From Boesenbergia rotunda (Eukaryota; Streptophyta; Magnoliopsida; Zingiberales; Zingiberaceae), in NCBI GenBank assembly GCA_024364735.1, contig JAGFNQ010000863.1, positions 843,183 through 907,182 on the forward strand: a stretch of 64,000 bases of DNA. The letters run 5' to 3'. Positions 25,181 to 35,746 of this stretch are shown here, piece after piece. Position numbers and translations under genes: made by a program. Within the stretch, counting starts at the first letter, position 1, and each line of letters begins with the position of its first letter. The notes beneath the pieces were generated by a model, which made no database searches, was not told where the DNA came from, and saw only the letters and a list, made by a program, of their open reading frames with translations.

Positions 25181-25660
25181 GCCCATTCGCATCCCACGAG
25201 GACTCGACCGAGCAGGATCAGAGTGCAGACAAGTGCAACAAGTGGCTCAGGGGTGTCTTCCGATCCGTTAGAGACCCTACTACACGTTCCATCATAGCCA
25301 CACCTGCGACACGGAGGAATGTCGTCAGCTTGGTCGGGGTCGAGCACTTGACACGACCGCGCAACTGCAAGGAAGGCAAGTCCTCCCGGGGCAAGGCCCA
25401 AGTCGGGGAAGCCAAATCCTCGTCCCGGCTAAAGAACCCGGACGCGATCCCCTGACCGCGCGTAGCTTGTTTTCGGCCGGTGAGCAGACTGAGTCCAACG
25501 GAAGGGACGAGCAGCAGGCTAATCGACAAAATGCCATCCGAGGAGGGATACACATGACTTCAGGCGGGCCAGCCCAAGGAGGCTCCCGCCCGGTAGGTTA
25601 TTAAAATAATTATACCCTGTTACCTCACAAGAATAGTGGAAGACCCGCCTTCTCGGATAA
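25181..25660 (+). mobile_element. Remnant of Ty3/gypsy internal region
   Basis: GC-rich sequence with the same composition as the gag relic. It includes an open but unrecognisable frame (25078-25455). No conserved domain is visible. It is treated as decayed element interior. Confidence 0.4.
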
Positions 25661-25955
25661 TCAGCAAGCGTCCCAGACTCTCGCTATCGCGAGTCATAAG
25701 TGGGCATGCTCCCACGAACCCCTCGGCTCGGATCTCAGTCAGACGCGTGGCGGCCCACGCTCCCTGGGATGTCCCCGTCCGAGAAGCCAGACTCTCGCTC
25801 TCGCGAATTATAAATAAACATGCTTGCACGAACCCCTCGGCTCGGCTCCCAGTCGAACGCGTGGCGGCCCACACTCCCTGGGATGTTCCCAACCGAGAAG
25901 TCAGACTCTTACTCTCGTGAATGATAAGTGAGCATGCTCCGACGAACCCCTCCAC
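25661..25955 (+). repeat. Tandem repeat, about 2.5 units of ~115 bp, in the gypsy relic
   Basis: CAGACTCTCGCT recurs at about 25673 and 25791, with a diverged copy (CAGACTCTTACT) near 25903. Each is followed by a CGCGA(A/G)T block, GCATGCT, CGAACCCCTCGGCTCGG and GCGTGGCGGCCCAC. The array is analogous to, but different in sequence from, the 165-bp array of the complete element. Confidence 0.75.
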
Positions 25956-26379
25956 TATATTTTATTTATATTTATATAAAAGTTTTTTATAGACAATGAT
26001 CAGATATGGTACGTACATCTAGATAGATTCCAAGCTTTCTTCCTCATTAGCGCCCACCTCAGCATCCCTCGCTTTCCAACCATCAAAATCTCGCTCCCGC
26101 GGCCCACGCCAACCCCTCCACCCCCGCGCGCCGCCGACCGTCGTCCACCCCATCCCTGTCTCGCCCATCGCGAACCCCGGAGAAACCGAACGCGGAACTC
26201 GGCGCCGCAGCTTTGGCTCTCGCCGACAAAGCGCCACGCGGATCTTTCGCTCTCTGGGGTTTTGATGACTAAACTCCCTCTGTCTTCGCTTTTCCAGCGG
26301 CGCACGTCTCCGTAGCTTACTTGGACGTTTTGCCCTCTGCTCGGGCGGAGAATTTAAGCCTCCTTGGACGTTTTCGTTG

Positions 26380-26820
26380 CTGCTTTCCTCGCTGGTATCG
26401 CTGCGTTTCCGTGTTGATCTCAAGCATTTTTTTTTTTGCGTCTCCGCCTTGATTCTGGAGTGTCGAGGAGGAAGAAGATGGGAAATTAAGGGGGGAAAAG
26501 ACGACCTTTATGGGGCTGTCGGTGGGAAGAGGTTTATTCAGGAAAAGATCCCCTTTTTGTTGCTGCTCCTCCCATAAAGAACCAATCTTGTTGGGGTGCT
26601 CCCGTTAAATAGGCGGTGATATCTCTCCAACTCAGTGTTGATTTCCAGCATTCTTCGCGTTCTTGCTTTGGTTCTCGAGTGCCGAGCGATAAAAAAGGCA
26701 GGAATTGAGGGGAAAAGGTCTTGTTTCTTGGGGCTGTCCGTGGGAAGAGTTCTCTTTGGCAAAATATCACCTTTTTTAGTTCCAAGAATTCAGAATCGCC
26801 CTTCTTTGTGATCTTCGCTG
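26380..26820 (+). promoter_or_regulatory. Leader region of the G3P dehydrogenase gene with a ~222-bp tandem duplication
   Basis: The segment from about 26411 is repeated, diverged, from about 26633. Both copies carry GTGTTGAT(C/T)T, a Ser/Pro-codon-like pyrimidine stretch, GAGTG(T/C)CGAG, GGGGAAAAG and GGGGCTGTC(G/C)GTGGGAAGAG, then a CCTTTTT-type run. It lies directly upstream of the ATG at 26857 and is probably promoter plus 5' UTR. Confidence 0.5.
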
Positions 26821-26856
26821 CTGCTATTCTTGCTTGTTAATTTCGATTAACGCGAC

Positions 26857-29214
26857 ATGGTGGACACCGTCGACGGCGCCCATGGTTCTCCCCAATCCAA
26901 CGGGTCCGCTCACTGCCACAGCAATGGCACTGAAGAGAGGCTCGAAGAGCTCCGTCGACTCCTCGGCAAATCGGAGGGCGACTTGCTCAAGATTGTCGGT
27001 GTCGGCGCCGGCGCGTGGGGGACCGTCTTCACCGCCCTGATGCAGGACGCGTACGGCCAGTTCCGCGACGGGGTCCAGATCCTGATTTGGCGTCGGCCGG
27101 GGCGGGCAGTCGACCGCGCCACCGCGGAGCACCTCTTCGAGGTGATCAACTCGAGAGAGGACGTCCTCCGGCGGCTGATCCGCCGCTGCGCCTACCTCAA
27201 GTACGTCGAGGGCAGGCTCGGCGACCGCACCCTCTACGCCGACGAGATATTGAAGGACGGCTTCTGCTTGAACATGATCGACACGCCGGTTTGCCCGCTC
27301 AAGGTCGTCACCAACTTGCAGGAGGCGGTGTGGGACGCTGACATTGTGGTGAACGGTTTGCCGTCCACGGAGACCCGCGAGGTGTTCGAGGAAATTCTCG
27401 GTACTGGAAGGAGAGGCGAAGCCCCCCAATAATCATCTCCCTGGCCAAGGGCATTGAGGCAGCTCTGGATCCCCTTCCACGCATAATCACACCTACTCAG
27501 ATGATCAACCTTGCAAGTAATCGATCTCTCACACCCAAATTCCTTAAGATGTTCTTACTTTCTTGGTGGATTACCACTGATCAGTTAGTGTTCTTTGTTC
27601 TGATGAGAAAAATTGCGACTTTTTTATGCCTAATGACATGGTGAAACACCAGATGAAGAACCCACTGTAACTTTTCCATTCGTCAAAATTCAATCTTGCT
27701 TGATCATTTGGTGCCTCTTCGGGCGACTATGCATTTTGCATCGGAGAATTGGTAACATTTACCATGCATTCTGAATGTGTTTTGCAGCTGGAGTTCCAAT
27801 GGAGAACATTCTCTATGTTGGCGGGCCAAATATTGCTTCAGAGATCTACAACAAGGAATACGCGAATGCTCGCATATGTGGAGCTGAAAAGTGGAGGAAA
27901 CCACTTGCTAAGTTCTTGAGGCAGCCCCATTTTATTGTCTGGGACAACAGTGATCTTATTACTCATGAGGTTATGGGCGGATTGAAGAATGTCTATGCTA
28001 TCGGTGCAGGTACTGTTTCTTTGCCGATACGTTTATGTCATTCGAGATGAACATTATCATTATACTTTTGCGAGATGGAAATAGTTCTGACCAATGTATT
28101 CAAACCACTATTGCGACCTTGTTTCCACCAATGGCTAGCGCAGCCAACTTAGGATAAGAATAACTAGCAACCGAGTTCACACCAATGGTTGGCACATCGG
28201 CCACAATCAGCATTCTTCAGGATGTGCTAGTAGCCATAAAAGAAGTAAATGAACAATGGAAAAACATCAACAGGTTGAAGAGAACAAAATTGATTCTCCC
28301 CCTCTTAGAATCCTATGACCTGCCAAAAGCCTCAAGACTGTGCCATCGAGATAGAATGATTTAGTTCCATGATGATGATCACATTGGTATCTGTTTAACC
28401 CCCAACAAAGGCGTTTCAAGGGTATCAGTCCTAGTTCATCGTGTTACACAGAATTTTGCAGAATTGCCATGATCAATACCTTTGCTTTATCTTACAAACT
28501 GTTTATTGTCTCATTTCTTTCTTGACAAGTTGTATTTCTTCAGGGATGGTAGCAGCTCTAACCAATGAAAGTGCTACTAGCAAATCGGTATACTTTGCGC
28601 ATTGCACATCGGAGATGATATTCATCACTCATCTATTGACCGAAGAACCGGAGAAACTGGCCGGCCCATTGCTAGCCGACACATATGTTACTCTGTTGAA
28701 AGGTCGCAACGCATGGTACGGTCAGATGCTAGCCAAGGGGGAACTCAGTCTCGACATGGGCGACAGTATCAAAGGAAAAGGTACAATTCAGGTATATAAT
28801 CTTGTCCCAACACTGATTCCTCTTATTTGTGATTTCGGATTTCCATTTTCTATGTTTACTAAAGGCACTCATTTGTTTCAGGGTGTCTCTGCTGTGCATG
28901 CATTTTATGAACTCCTGAGTCAAGCCAGCATAAGTGTTCTTGATCCTGAAGAGAAGAAGCCTGTTACTCCAGTCCAATTATGCCCCATTCTGAAAACACT
29001 ACACAAGATCTTGATAAAAAGGTAGTAGACGATTCTTTTTTCGTTTGGGTTTCACTGATCATATTTAAGTGGTGTCGACTTCGTCTGCAGAGAACTTCCG
29101 ACCGAAGCGATCCTTCAAGCTCTGCGGGACGAAACAATGAACGATCCGCGCGACCGAATCGTGCTAGCGCAAAGTCATACTTTCTACAGGCCATCACTTC
29201 TCGGCCAGCCCTGA
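26857..29214 (+). CDS. GPDHC1: NAD-dependent glycerol-3-phosphate dehydrogenase, cytosolic type, frame interrupted once
   Basis: The enzyme interconverts dihydroxyacetone phosphate and glycerol-3-phosphate, feeding glycerolipid synthesis and cytosolic redox balance. Five exons are seen: 26857-27516, 27788-28009, 28544-28791, 28882-29021, 29091-29214. They would give about 464 aa. Hallmarks are the NAD-binding GVGAGAWGT, the IVVNGLPSTETREVFEEI stretch, ENILYVGGPNIASEIYN, HEVMGGLKNVYAIGAG with the catalytic Lys region, ESATSKSVYFAHCTSEM, LLKGRNAWYGQMLAKGE and the C-terminal FYRPSLLGQP. In exon 1 the frame breaks at 27394-27400: the run after EEI needs one more base, and reading it as written stops at about 27430. 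Downstream sequence (YWKERRSPPIIISLAKGIE) is intact in the shifted frame. All other splice phases agree. One missing T is the simplest explanation, either a real mutation or a consensus error. Confidence 0.9.
28010..28543. other. Intron 2 of the G3P dehydrogenase gene
   Basis: A 534-bp intron with GT at 28010 and AG at 28543. It contains two diverged copies of CACCAATGG(C/T)T(A/G)GC-type sequence. Nothing coding is seen. Confidence 0.6.
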
Positions 29215-29699
29215 CGAGTCACATTCCTTCTACCTGAACAACTGTGCTGTTCAATCTTTGCTTGGAACCAAAAGTTAGATGATAAACCAAATTATTGACA
29301 GTTCATGTCTTGATCTTTCTTTGGATTGCATTTTTGATTATCCAGTTCTTTCATTAACGTTATTTTATTAATTGGTTCTTTTTTGTTATTGATCTGGTCG
29401 GCTGATTCCTTGGTGTGTCCGTAGTCGAGTTCTTGACAGATCGGATGTGCCATGTGCATCAGGTCGGCTTATGCCGAGTTGGTTCCTATCGGATCGGTAG
29501 TTATCAGATCTGATGGTTGCGAGGTCTTGTGATTGTCGGGTTGAGCAACACAAGGGCACTAGTAAAGGTCTCCCATACTGAAAGAAAATTGATGATAAGG
29601 GAGGCCATAATCTCCGTGTTGCATCTGAATTGAAGAGCGATTTGATGCTCTTAGGACGTAGCACAGATAGTGAACGTATGATATTTTTACTATAATGTC
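29215..29699. other. 3' region of G3P dehydrogenase and repeat-like spacer
   Basis: The first ~180 bp are likely 3' UTR. From about 29395 the sequence has CGGTCGGCTGATT/CAGATCGGATG-type motifs, similar in style to the LTR repeats, but no element ends are visible. Confidence 0.35.
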
Positions 29700-30116
29700 A
29701 GGGATTGATCTTCAGGAGGTGATGGTCCCTGGTCCGCAGTTCCTTGGTCCGCCCCCAGTCCGCTCCAGCTCGATAAAAAGCACCGTCACGTGCAAAACGC
29801 GTGCTCTCAGCGAAGCATAAAAGAAAAGTCGAACGCAAGCAGAAACAGCCGAATCCTAACCCCTCTATCACGCTCCATCGTCCCCGACGCGCTGCGACCT
29901 CCCCCAACTCAAGACTCCCGCGGACCTCCCCTGACTCAAGACCTCGCGCGTGGCGGCTCCATCGTCCCCGACGGCCTCCCTAGTCCGCGACCTCCCTCGA
30001 GTTTTCTTCTTCGGCGACCTCCCGCGGCCACCGAATCCTTCCTCATTTGAGTTGTCGCGCGCGCTGGCTCCATCGTCCCCACGATTTGCCTCAACGATTC
30101 GAAGACTTCATCAAGA
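29700..30116 (+). repeat. Left terminal inverted repeat of the MULE
   Basis: This GC-rich segment carries repeated GACTC(A/C)AGAC and CCATCGTCCCC(G/A) blocks. It matches the reverse complement of 36582-37036, including GGTCCGC and TTTATCGAGCTGGAGCGGAC on the other strand and CTCATTTGAGTTGTCGCGC near the inner end. It is likely also the promoter and leader of the transposase gene. Confidence 0.8.
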
Positions 30117-30242
30117 AGTTAATTATTGTTTGACGCGTGCTTGACTCCTAACAATTGAGGTAATTGTTGTTTTTAGATAGATACCTTTTGTCGCTGTTTT
30201 GTCCTAAATTAGTTATTTTTTTACATGATCAAAGTAATTATC

Positions 30243-33200
30243 ATGGAGATGGAGGGCGAATCTATTTTCAATTTCGAAGGAAACGAAGATAGTTGGGAAA
30301 GGAGCTTTGATGCTATGAATGAAGGTAATAAGAATCATATTCGGAATATATTAAGTTTTAGTATATCAAATTTTCTTATTTAACCATCTTGCTTTGTTTG
30401 TTTGATTGTATAGGCTTGAACATTAAAATAGATTTGGATATACCACAAATGAGATTGGAATTTGAGACCGAAGAAGATGCATACCAATTTTATTTGACAT
30501 ATGCTAAAAATGTTGGATTTGACATAAGGAGAGGTAAAATCCACAAGGATCAATCACGTAAATTACTTGATAGGATTTTTTATTATTGTGCCCAAGGTAA
30601 AAGAGGAAAAGACAAACGAGATCTTTATGTCAAAGCAAGTCATGATGAAACAAGGTTTGGTTGTGAGGCTAAAATTAAGATTTGTAATCGAAAAAAAACA
30701 AATTTTCTGTGGTGCAATTTGTAAAAGAGCACAATCATGTTCTCTCAAGTCCAAACAAAACACACCTCTATAGAAGTCATATGAACATATCTTCTTCTGC
30801 AGTGATACAGATTGAGATGACAAGTGATGTGGGAATCCCCCCAAAAGCATCTCATGATCTTATGGCGAGGCAAGTAGGTGGGAGGGAGAATTTAGGATTT
30901 ATTCCTGAGGATTACAAAAACTATTTGCGATCCAAAAGAACAATGACTATGAGAGTTGGGGATATTGGCGGTGTATTGGAGTATCTACAGAAAATGCAGT
31001 TCAATGATACTAATTTTTTTATACTATCCAAGTTGATAAAGAAGATTTGATTACTAATATTTTTTTGGTTTGATGCTAAAATGAGAGCTGATTATGCTAT
31101 TTTTGGAGATGTTGTTTGCTTTGCACAACTTACAGAAAGAACAATGAAGGTCGGTCAATTGCATTGTTTGTAGGTGTTAATCATCATAAACAATCCATAC
31201 TTTTTGGTGCCGCTTTATTATATCATGAAACCAGTTTATCACATTAACTAGAGCTATGGGTGATAAAAATTCAACTACCATTCTTACCGATCAAGATGTA
31301 GCAATGGCAAAAGCGTTAGCTTCCAAATGGCCTGAAACACATCATCGTTTGAGCATTTGACACATTTATCAAAATGCTGCCATATATTTGAGTGGAGTTT
31401 TTTTTCTCAGTTTAGGGATTTTGCTAAAGATTTTGTTGGGACCTTGTCGTTTAGCTAGAGGGGGGTGAATAGCCGATCACCCACTTGATTCGCGGTTTCT
31501 TCCTGCAAGTGTTAGCATGCGCAAGCGGAAATTTAAACTATAAATTAAAACCAATACTAACACAAACCGTTTACGTGGTTCGGAGATAAAGCTCCTACTC
31601 TATGGCTATCCGTAAGGTGGACGATCCCGATCCGTCGGTGGATGAGCCACCGGAAGACCTCCGGCTAGCTCTTGTCGCTCTTTGTGGGTGGAGAAACCTC
31701 GCCACAAACCCACGACAATATCTGAGCACTAGAAGACTACTAATAAGTTCTAACCAAGCTTATTTCGTCAAGAAGTCTCAGCCAAAATCGACCTCTCTTT
31801 AAAAAGAGCTCTTTGCTGAGAAGACCGTTACTAGTCGACTGGTCCAAGCACCAGTCGACTGGTCCCACTTGGATTCGAACGTTACAACCCAACATTCGAA
31901 TTCCAGCTACCATCAGACGACTGATCCAAGGATCAGTCGACTGATCTTTCTGTGGACTTCATCAGTCGACTGATCCAAGCATCAGTTGACTGGTCCACCC
32001 CTAAATCTAAAGTTTCCCTTCCCGAGTACAATTCTCTCAGCACTCGAACCCTAGGATTTCCCGAGTACACTTCTCTCAGCACTTGAACCCTTACGACTTA
32101 GTTGACTCTTCATCCAGCAACATCGACCTGTTGCCTTCAAGCCTTCTTCGACTTTGGCTCTCGTCCCTCGGATGCATGCAAGCCCGCGGCTCGTCTCCCT
32201 ATGTCATCCTTCGTGTATCCTCGAAGTTCGCTTCCCTCAGCTCATCGTCCCTGCTTTATCCATGGTCCTTCGGATGCATGCAAGCCCACGGCTTATCTCC
32301 TCACATCATCCTTCACCGGACCCGAAGCCGTCCAGCTAAGTCCATGTGTATCATGCAAAACCTGCACACTCAAATACACATATCAAACACAATGGTAAAC
32401 CTAACTTAAACCCTTTGCCCAAACATTAAAACACATGGTCACTCCGGACCATAGATTGCCCCAACAGATTTTGCCTCATGTGTATATGATTTTGATGAAG
32501 AAGAAGATTTTATTTCAGCATGGAATATGATGTTGACCAAGTATGCACTTGAAGACACTGATTGGTTGAGACATATGTACAACATAAAGGAAAAAAATGG
32601 GGTTTAGTATATGGACGTCAAATGTTTTGCGCGGATATGACTACAACTCAAAGAAGTGAGAGTATGAATAATATTGTGAAAAAGTATGTCACTTATAAAC
32701 ACAAGTATTTTAGACTTCTTCAATCACTTTCAAAGACTCCTTGATGATCATCGATATGAGGAATTAAAAGCTGATTTCAAATCAAATACAACTGTTTCAT
32801 ATTTAATGTTTCCAATTGAGATTTTAAAATATGCTAGTGAAATTTATACTCCTGAGGCATACAAGTGTTTTCAACAAGAGTGGTGCTTATAACATGATTC
32901 TAGTCTAGAAATTTGTGGGATGTTGATACATTTACAAAATATAAAGTTACTCATCACAAAAAAAGAAATCATCATGTATTTACACTTGATAAGAAGTCAG
33001 ACAAAATTGAGTGTAGCTGTAGAAAATATGAATTTGCTGGAAGTTTGTGTTCTCATATTTTAAAATTTTTTACATGGAAAAATATCGTGAAGATTCCAAG
33101 TGATTAGATATTGAAAAGGTGGACAAGAAAAGCAAAAGTTAAATATTTTGGAGTTAATAATTCAATGAACAACAATGCTAGTTTCGATCCAAAAGTACTT

Positions 33201-33543
33201 CAAAACATGTGTTACAAGGGTTGGATGTTCAATTGGTTACCAAGATAGCAGAAAGGGATAACACTTATATGCTTGTTAAAGATGCTATGTTAAGCTTGTG
33301 TAAGATGGTGGATGATAAGTTATAAGTTAATGAATCAAATGTCCAACAATCAAAAGTGAGCCAACAATCCTGGAAATTTGAGTATGGTGAAGGGAACTCT
33401 AGTGGAGTGAAAGGAATTAAAACAAAGAAGAAGACGGTCTTAGATAAGAGGTTGAAAGGTGGCTTAGAGAGGCTTTCAAGGGAAAAAAAAGCAATGAGAA
33501 AAACAAACCAAACTTCAATGATCGTAATGGTTTTTACTCCATA
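30243..33543 (+). pseudogene. FAR1/FHY3-type MULE transposase, disrupted
   Basis: The first coding exon is 30243-30324 (MEMEGESIFNFEGNE). Intron 30325-30413 leads to a FAR1 DNA-binding (WRKY-GCM1-like) domain with EDAYQFYLTYAKNVGFDIR, a CAQGKRG block, RFGCEAKIK, and EHNHVL in a shifted frame after about 30706. The MULE catalytic region follows in several frames: FWFDAKMRADYAIFGDVV, AMGDKN, ILTDQDVAMAKALASKWPE and HHRLSI-HIYQNAA. The gene is cut at 31433 by solo LTR copy C. It resumes at 32467 with CVYDFDEEEDFISAWN, KWGLVYGRQMFCADMTTTQ and RSESMN. It ends with a SWIM zinc finger (IECSCRKYEFAGSLCSHIL) near 33010-33063. Multiple frameshifts and stops preclude a functional protein. It is a transposon gene, not a host FAR1 regulator, because it lies inside inverted repeats. 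Confidence 0.85.
31434..32466 (+). mobile_element. Solo LTR, SalI-palindrome family, copy C, inside the transposase
   Basis: The element starts TGTTGGGACC and ends GCCCCAACA. It is flanked by the direct repeat GATTT (31429-31433 and 32467-32471) and is 1033 bp long. It splits the transposase between the FRDFAKDF and FASCVYDF blocks. It shares the CTAGAGGGGGGTGAATAGC start and the GGATGCATGCAAGCC-type module (twice, near 32170 and 32270). It has diverged CAGTCGACTG motifs at 31830-32000. This insertion postdates the MULE. Confidence 0.85.
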
Positions 33544-34310
33544 ACTTTCAAATATTTGTTTATTTGGTATTATTTGTTGTTAAATTTGAACAACTTAAAT
33601 CATTCTAATTTTTTTGTATAACCCAAGATGTAGATGAAACTATTTTCAGTATAGTCAACGTACAATATGACTGGATTAATCATCAAGTTGGTATTTGTTT
33701 ACTTATGTTAATCTGCGATAATTTATGTTATAACAAACTAAGAATGTATTTTATTTTCTTATTTTAGTCTATAAATTATGTGCCAACAATTGCTAGCTCT
33801 ATTGATAGTTTGAGTGTGGCTGGGACTCAATTTCCACCATTATTAGCATCACAACTTTCTCAGGTATATATATTTCATACAAGTTCATAATCTTTGATTA
33901 GATGACCTAGTTTGCTTTTGGTATTTATTTTTCATAAAAGTTATACCATTTAGTCATTTAGCTTGATAATTCTTTACTGTTATGTTATAGGTGAGTCAAC
34001 CATCTCATCATGGTTATTTTCCGACAAATAACTTGGAATAATGCTACAGATGATAGTTATTGGGGACTCAAAAGTAAAATTTTATCAATTTGTTGATTAA
34101 AACTATGGTGGCAAGTTTTGGTGTGCAAATATTATTTTTGTGGAGGGTTTATTTGTAAAGATTCTGCTGATGTATGACAAATATTGTGTTGATTTTATTT
34201 TATAGTGATAACTGGATGAGATTTGGTGTATGGTTGAATTTTGTTCTCAAAGTAGTGTCATCTGCTAGCATTACTTATCTAATTTATGAAAAAAAAAATG
34301 ATGAATCAGG
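33544..34310 (+). other. MULE interior, 3' part of the transposase gene region
   Basis: AT-rich DNA. Short coding-like bits with introns (for example LCASIASSIDSLSVAG-like near 33780) may be C-terminal exons of the transposase. No domain is recognisable. Confidence 0.35.
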
Positions 34311-34312
34311 CA

Positions 34313-34534
34313 GCAAATAAATTGAATCTGGGATGACCGGCCCAGCCCCATGGAAGTTTTTCACCGGTCACAAGAGTAAATTAAGAAGTGCTCGGGCAGT
34401 CTAGAAGCCCAGCGTCCCAGGGTTCGCGTCATATTTGGAGGAAAAATTCCTGCAAAATACGCCATAGCTGGGGATCGAACTATGGATGCCTGGATTAACT
34501 ACTAGCGACTCTACCGCTATACCATAGTCCCGGG
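34313..34534 (-). mobile_element. tRNA-derived SINE
   Basis: Reading the minus strand from 34534, the sequence starts CCCCGGGACTATGG. It then has an RNA polymerase III A-box-like TATAGCGGTAGAG and, about 35 bases later, a B-box-like AGTTCGATCCCC. A tRNA-unrelated body follows, containing a GACCGG...CCGGTC pair. There is no complete tRNA fold. No clear poly(A) tail or target duplication could be fixed by eye. Confidence 0.6.
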
Positions 34535-34904
34535 GGCTAATTATCTAGTTTATGGAACAATGAAAAAGAGTCTTTTCCTTGATTACATCTCGCTTTCCAG
34601 ATTTTTCTCCATATCCCATTGTGGACTACAGAATATTGCTTCCACTCATGGTAACCAATAGATTGGTTTTGACCAAGATACTAAGCAATGAGATACAGTT
34701 TCTTTATCAAGTTTTTTAATTACTTGTGCTATTTTCTATATTCTAGCATTTATTGTTCATCTCATTTTCATCTCTGGATACAATGGTATTGTGAGTTTTT
34801 TTTTCTCCAAATGTTTCTCTGTAACAAACTAGTCAAAGGACAATGAATTAACAGATGAAACTATCTCCTAAACGTGAATAATTTTCTTTATCATATACTG
34901 GAGG

Positions 34905-35400
34905 CAACATGATGATGGAGGTGATCTCGAACTTTCTCAACTGGAAACTGACATCCACTGCTATGACACTATCAACAATGAAGTGCTGCTAGATGTGGCG
35001 AGCATTTGGGCTAATGAAACCTTCTTCCACTACTTTGTCAATGAAACACAGCAAGGAATTGTAGTATCCATCAACATTCAGCAATCCTTCTTCCACTACT
35101 TTGTCAATGAAACACAGCAAGGTTTGTCATGGATTCCTAGCTGAGCCCATGCTATCATTTCCAGCAACTCTTCAAGCGTCCCTTACCCCCCTGCATTGAA
35201 TGATCAATCAGAAAAACCAAAGGAATGGAATGCAACATTACGTGCAGCAAGAATTCAAGAAAGAGATGAGAGAAGTTTAACTTGAAGCAATGGTGAGTAT
35301 GTATGTAAGAAGAAACCATTACGCGCCTTCCACCTTCACGAACAGCTTGGGAGACCAAACCCATCAGGCATACACTTCCACCTCCATAGACCAAATCAAG
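34905..35400 (-). pseudogene. LOG (cytokinin riboside 5'-monophosphate phosphoribohydrolase) gene fragment
   Basis: The minus strand encodes LVYGGGSVCLMGLVSQAV then REGGRRVM, matching the N-terminal exon of plant LOG proteins (LVYGGGSxGLMGxVSxAV). After an intron-like stretch come the PGGYGTLEELLE region, altered and frameshifted (QGGKGRL...), then MIAWAQLGIHDKP, then LLNVDGYYNSLLCFIDK, VVEEGFISPNARHI and a stop. The middle exon (VIPKTLM...ALP) is absent. A 36-bp block is duplicated (35020-35055 and 35086-35121). LOG enzymes release active cytokinin bases; this copy cannot. Its position inside the MULE suggests capture of a host gene piece. Confidence 0.75.
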
Positions 35401-35746
35401 AAGGAAGAGAATGAGAATTCTCTTAACAACCTGGAAGTGATTCTAAACGTGATGTATGCTCTCTAGGATGCATGCACTCTTGGCATTGCCTAAGTTGTTG
35501 TTATGATCTAAAAATTATAAATTGCTATCGTTGAGGTTTTATGTAGTTGTATGTGCTCTATTCTTGCTTCTCAAATCAGGAAAATGGATTCTTTATTTGC
35601 GTCACAATTTGAATTCTTCATTTGTTTGTTACTGAATATCTAATTTGACATCTATAATTTAGTGAAATATAAACTCATAAAATTGACACAAGATAAATTA
35701 CATCACTAAGTAAGTTATATCACTTAGAGTTACATCACAAAACAAG

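Noticed and set aside
26000..26423. Long minus-strand frames upstream of G3P dehydrogenase
   Set aside because: Arg/Ser/Gly-rich translations typical of a GC-rich promoter and leader; no conserved motif.
27015..27341. 108-codon frame within G3P dehydrogenase exon 1
   Set aside because: Shadow frame of the enzyme's GC-rich first exon.
34313..34534. Complete tRNA gene on the minus strand
   Set aside because: A- and B-box-like sequences are present, but the acceptor stem and cloverleaf cannot be drawn, so it is listed as a SINE.
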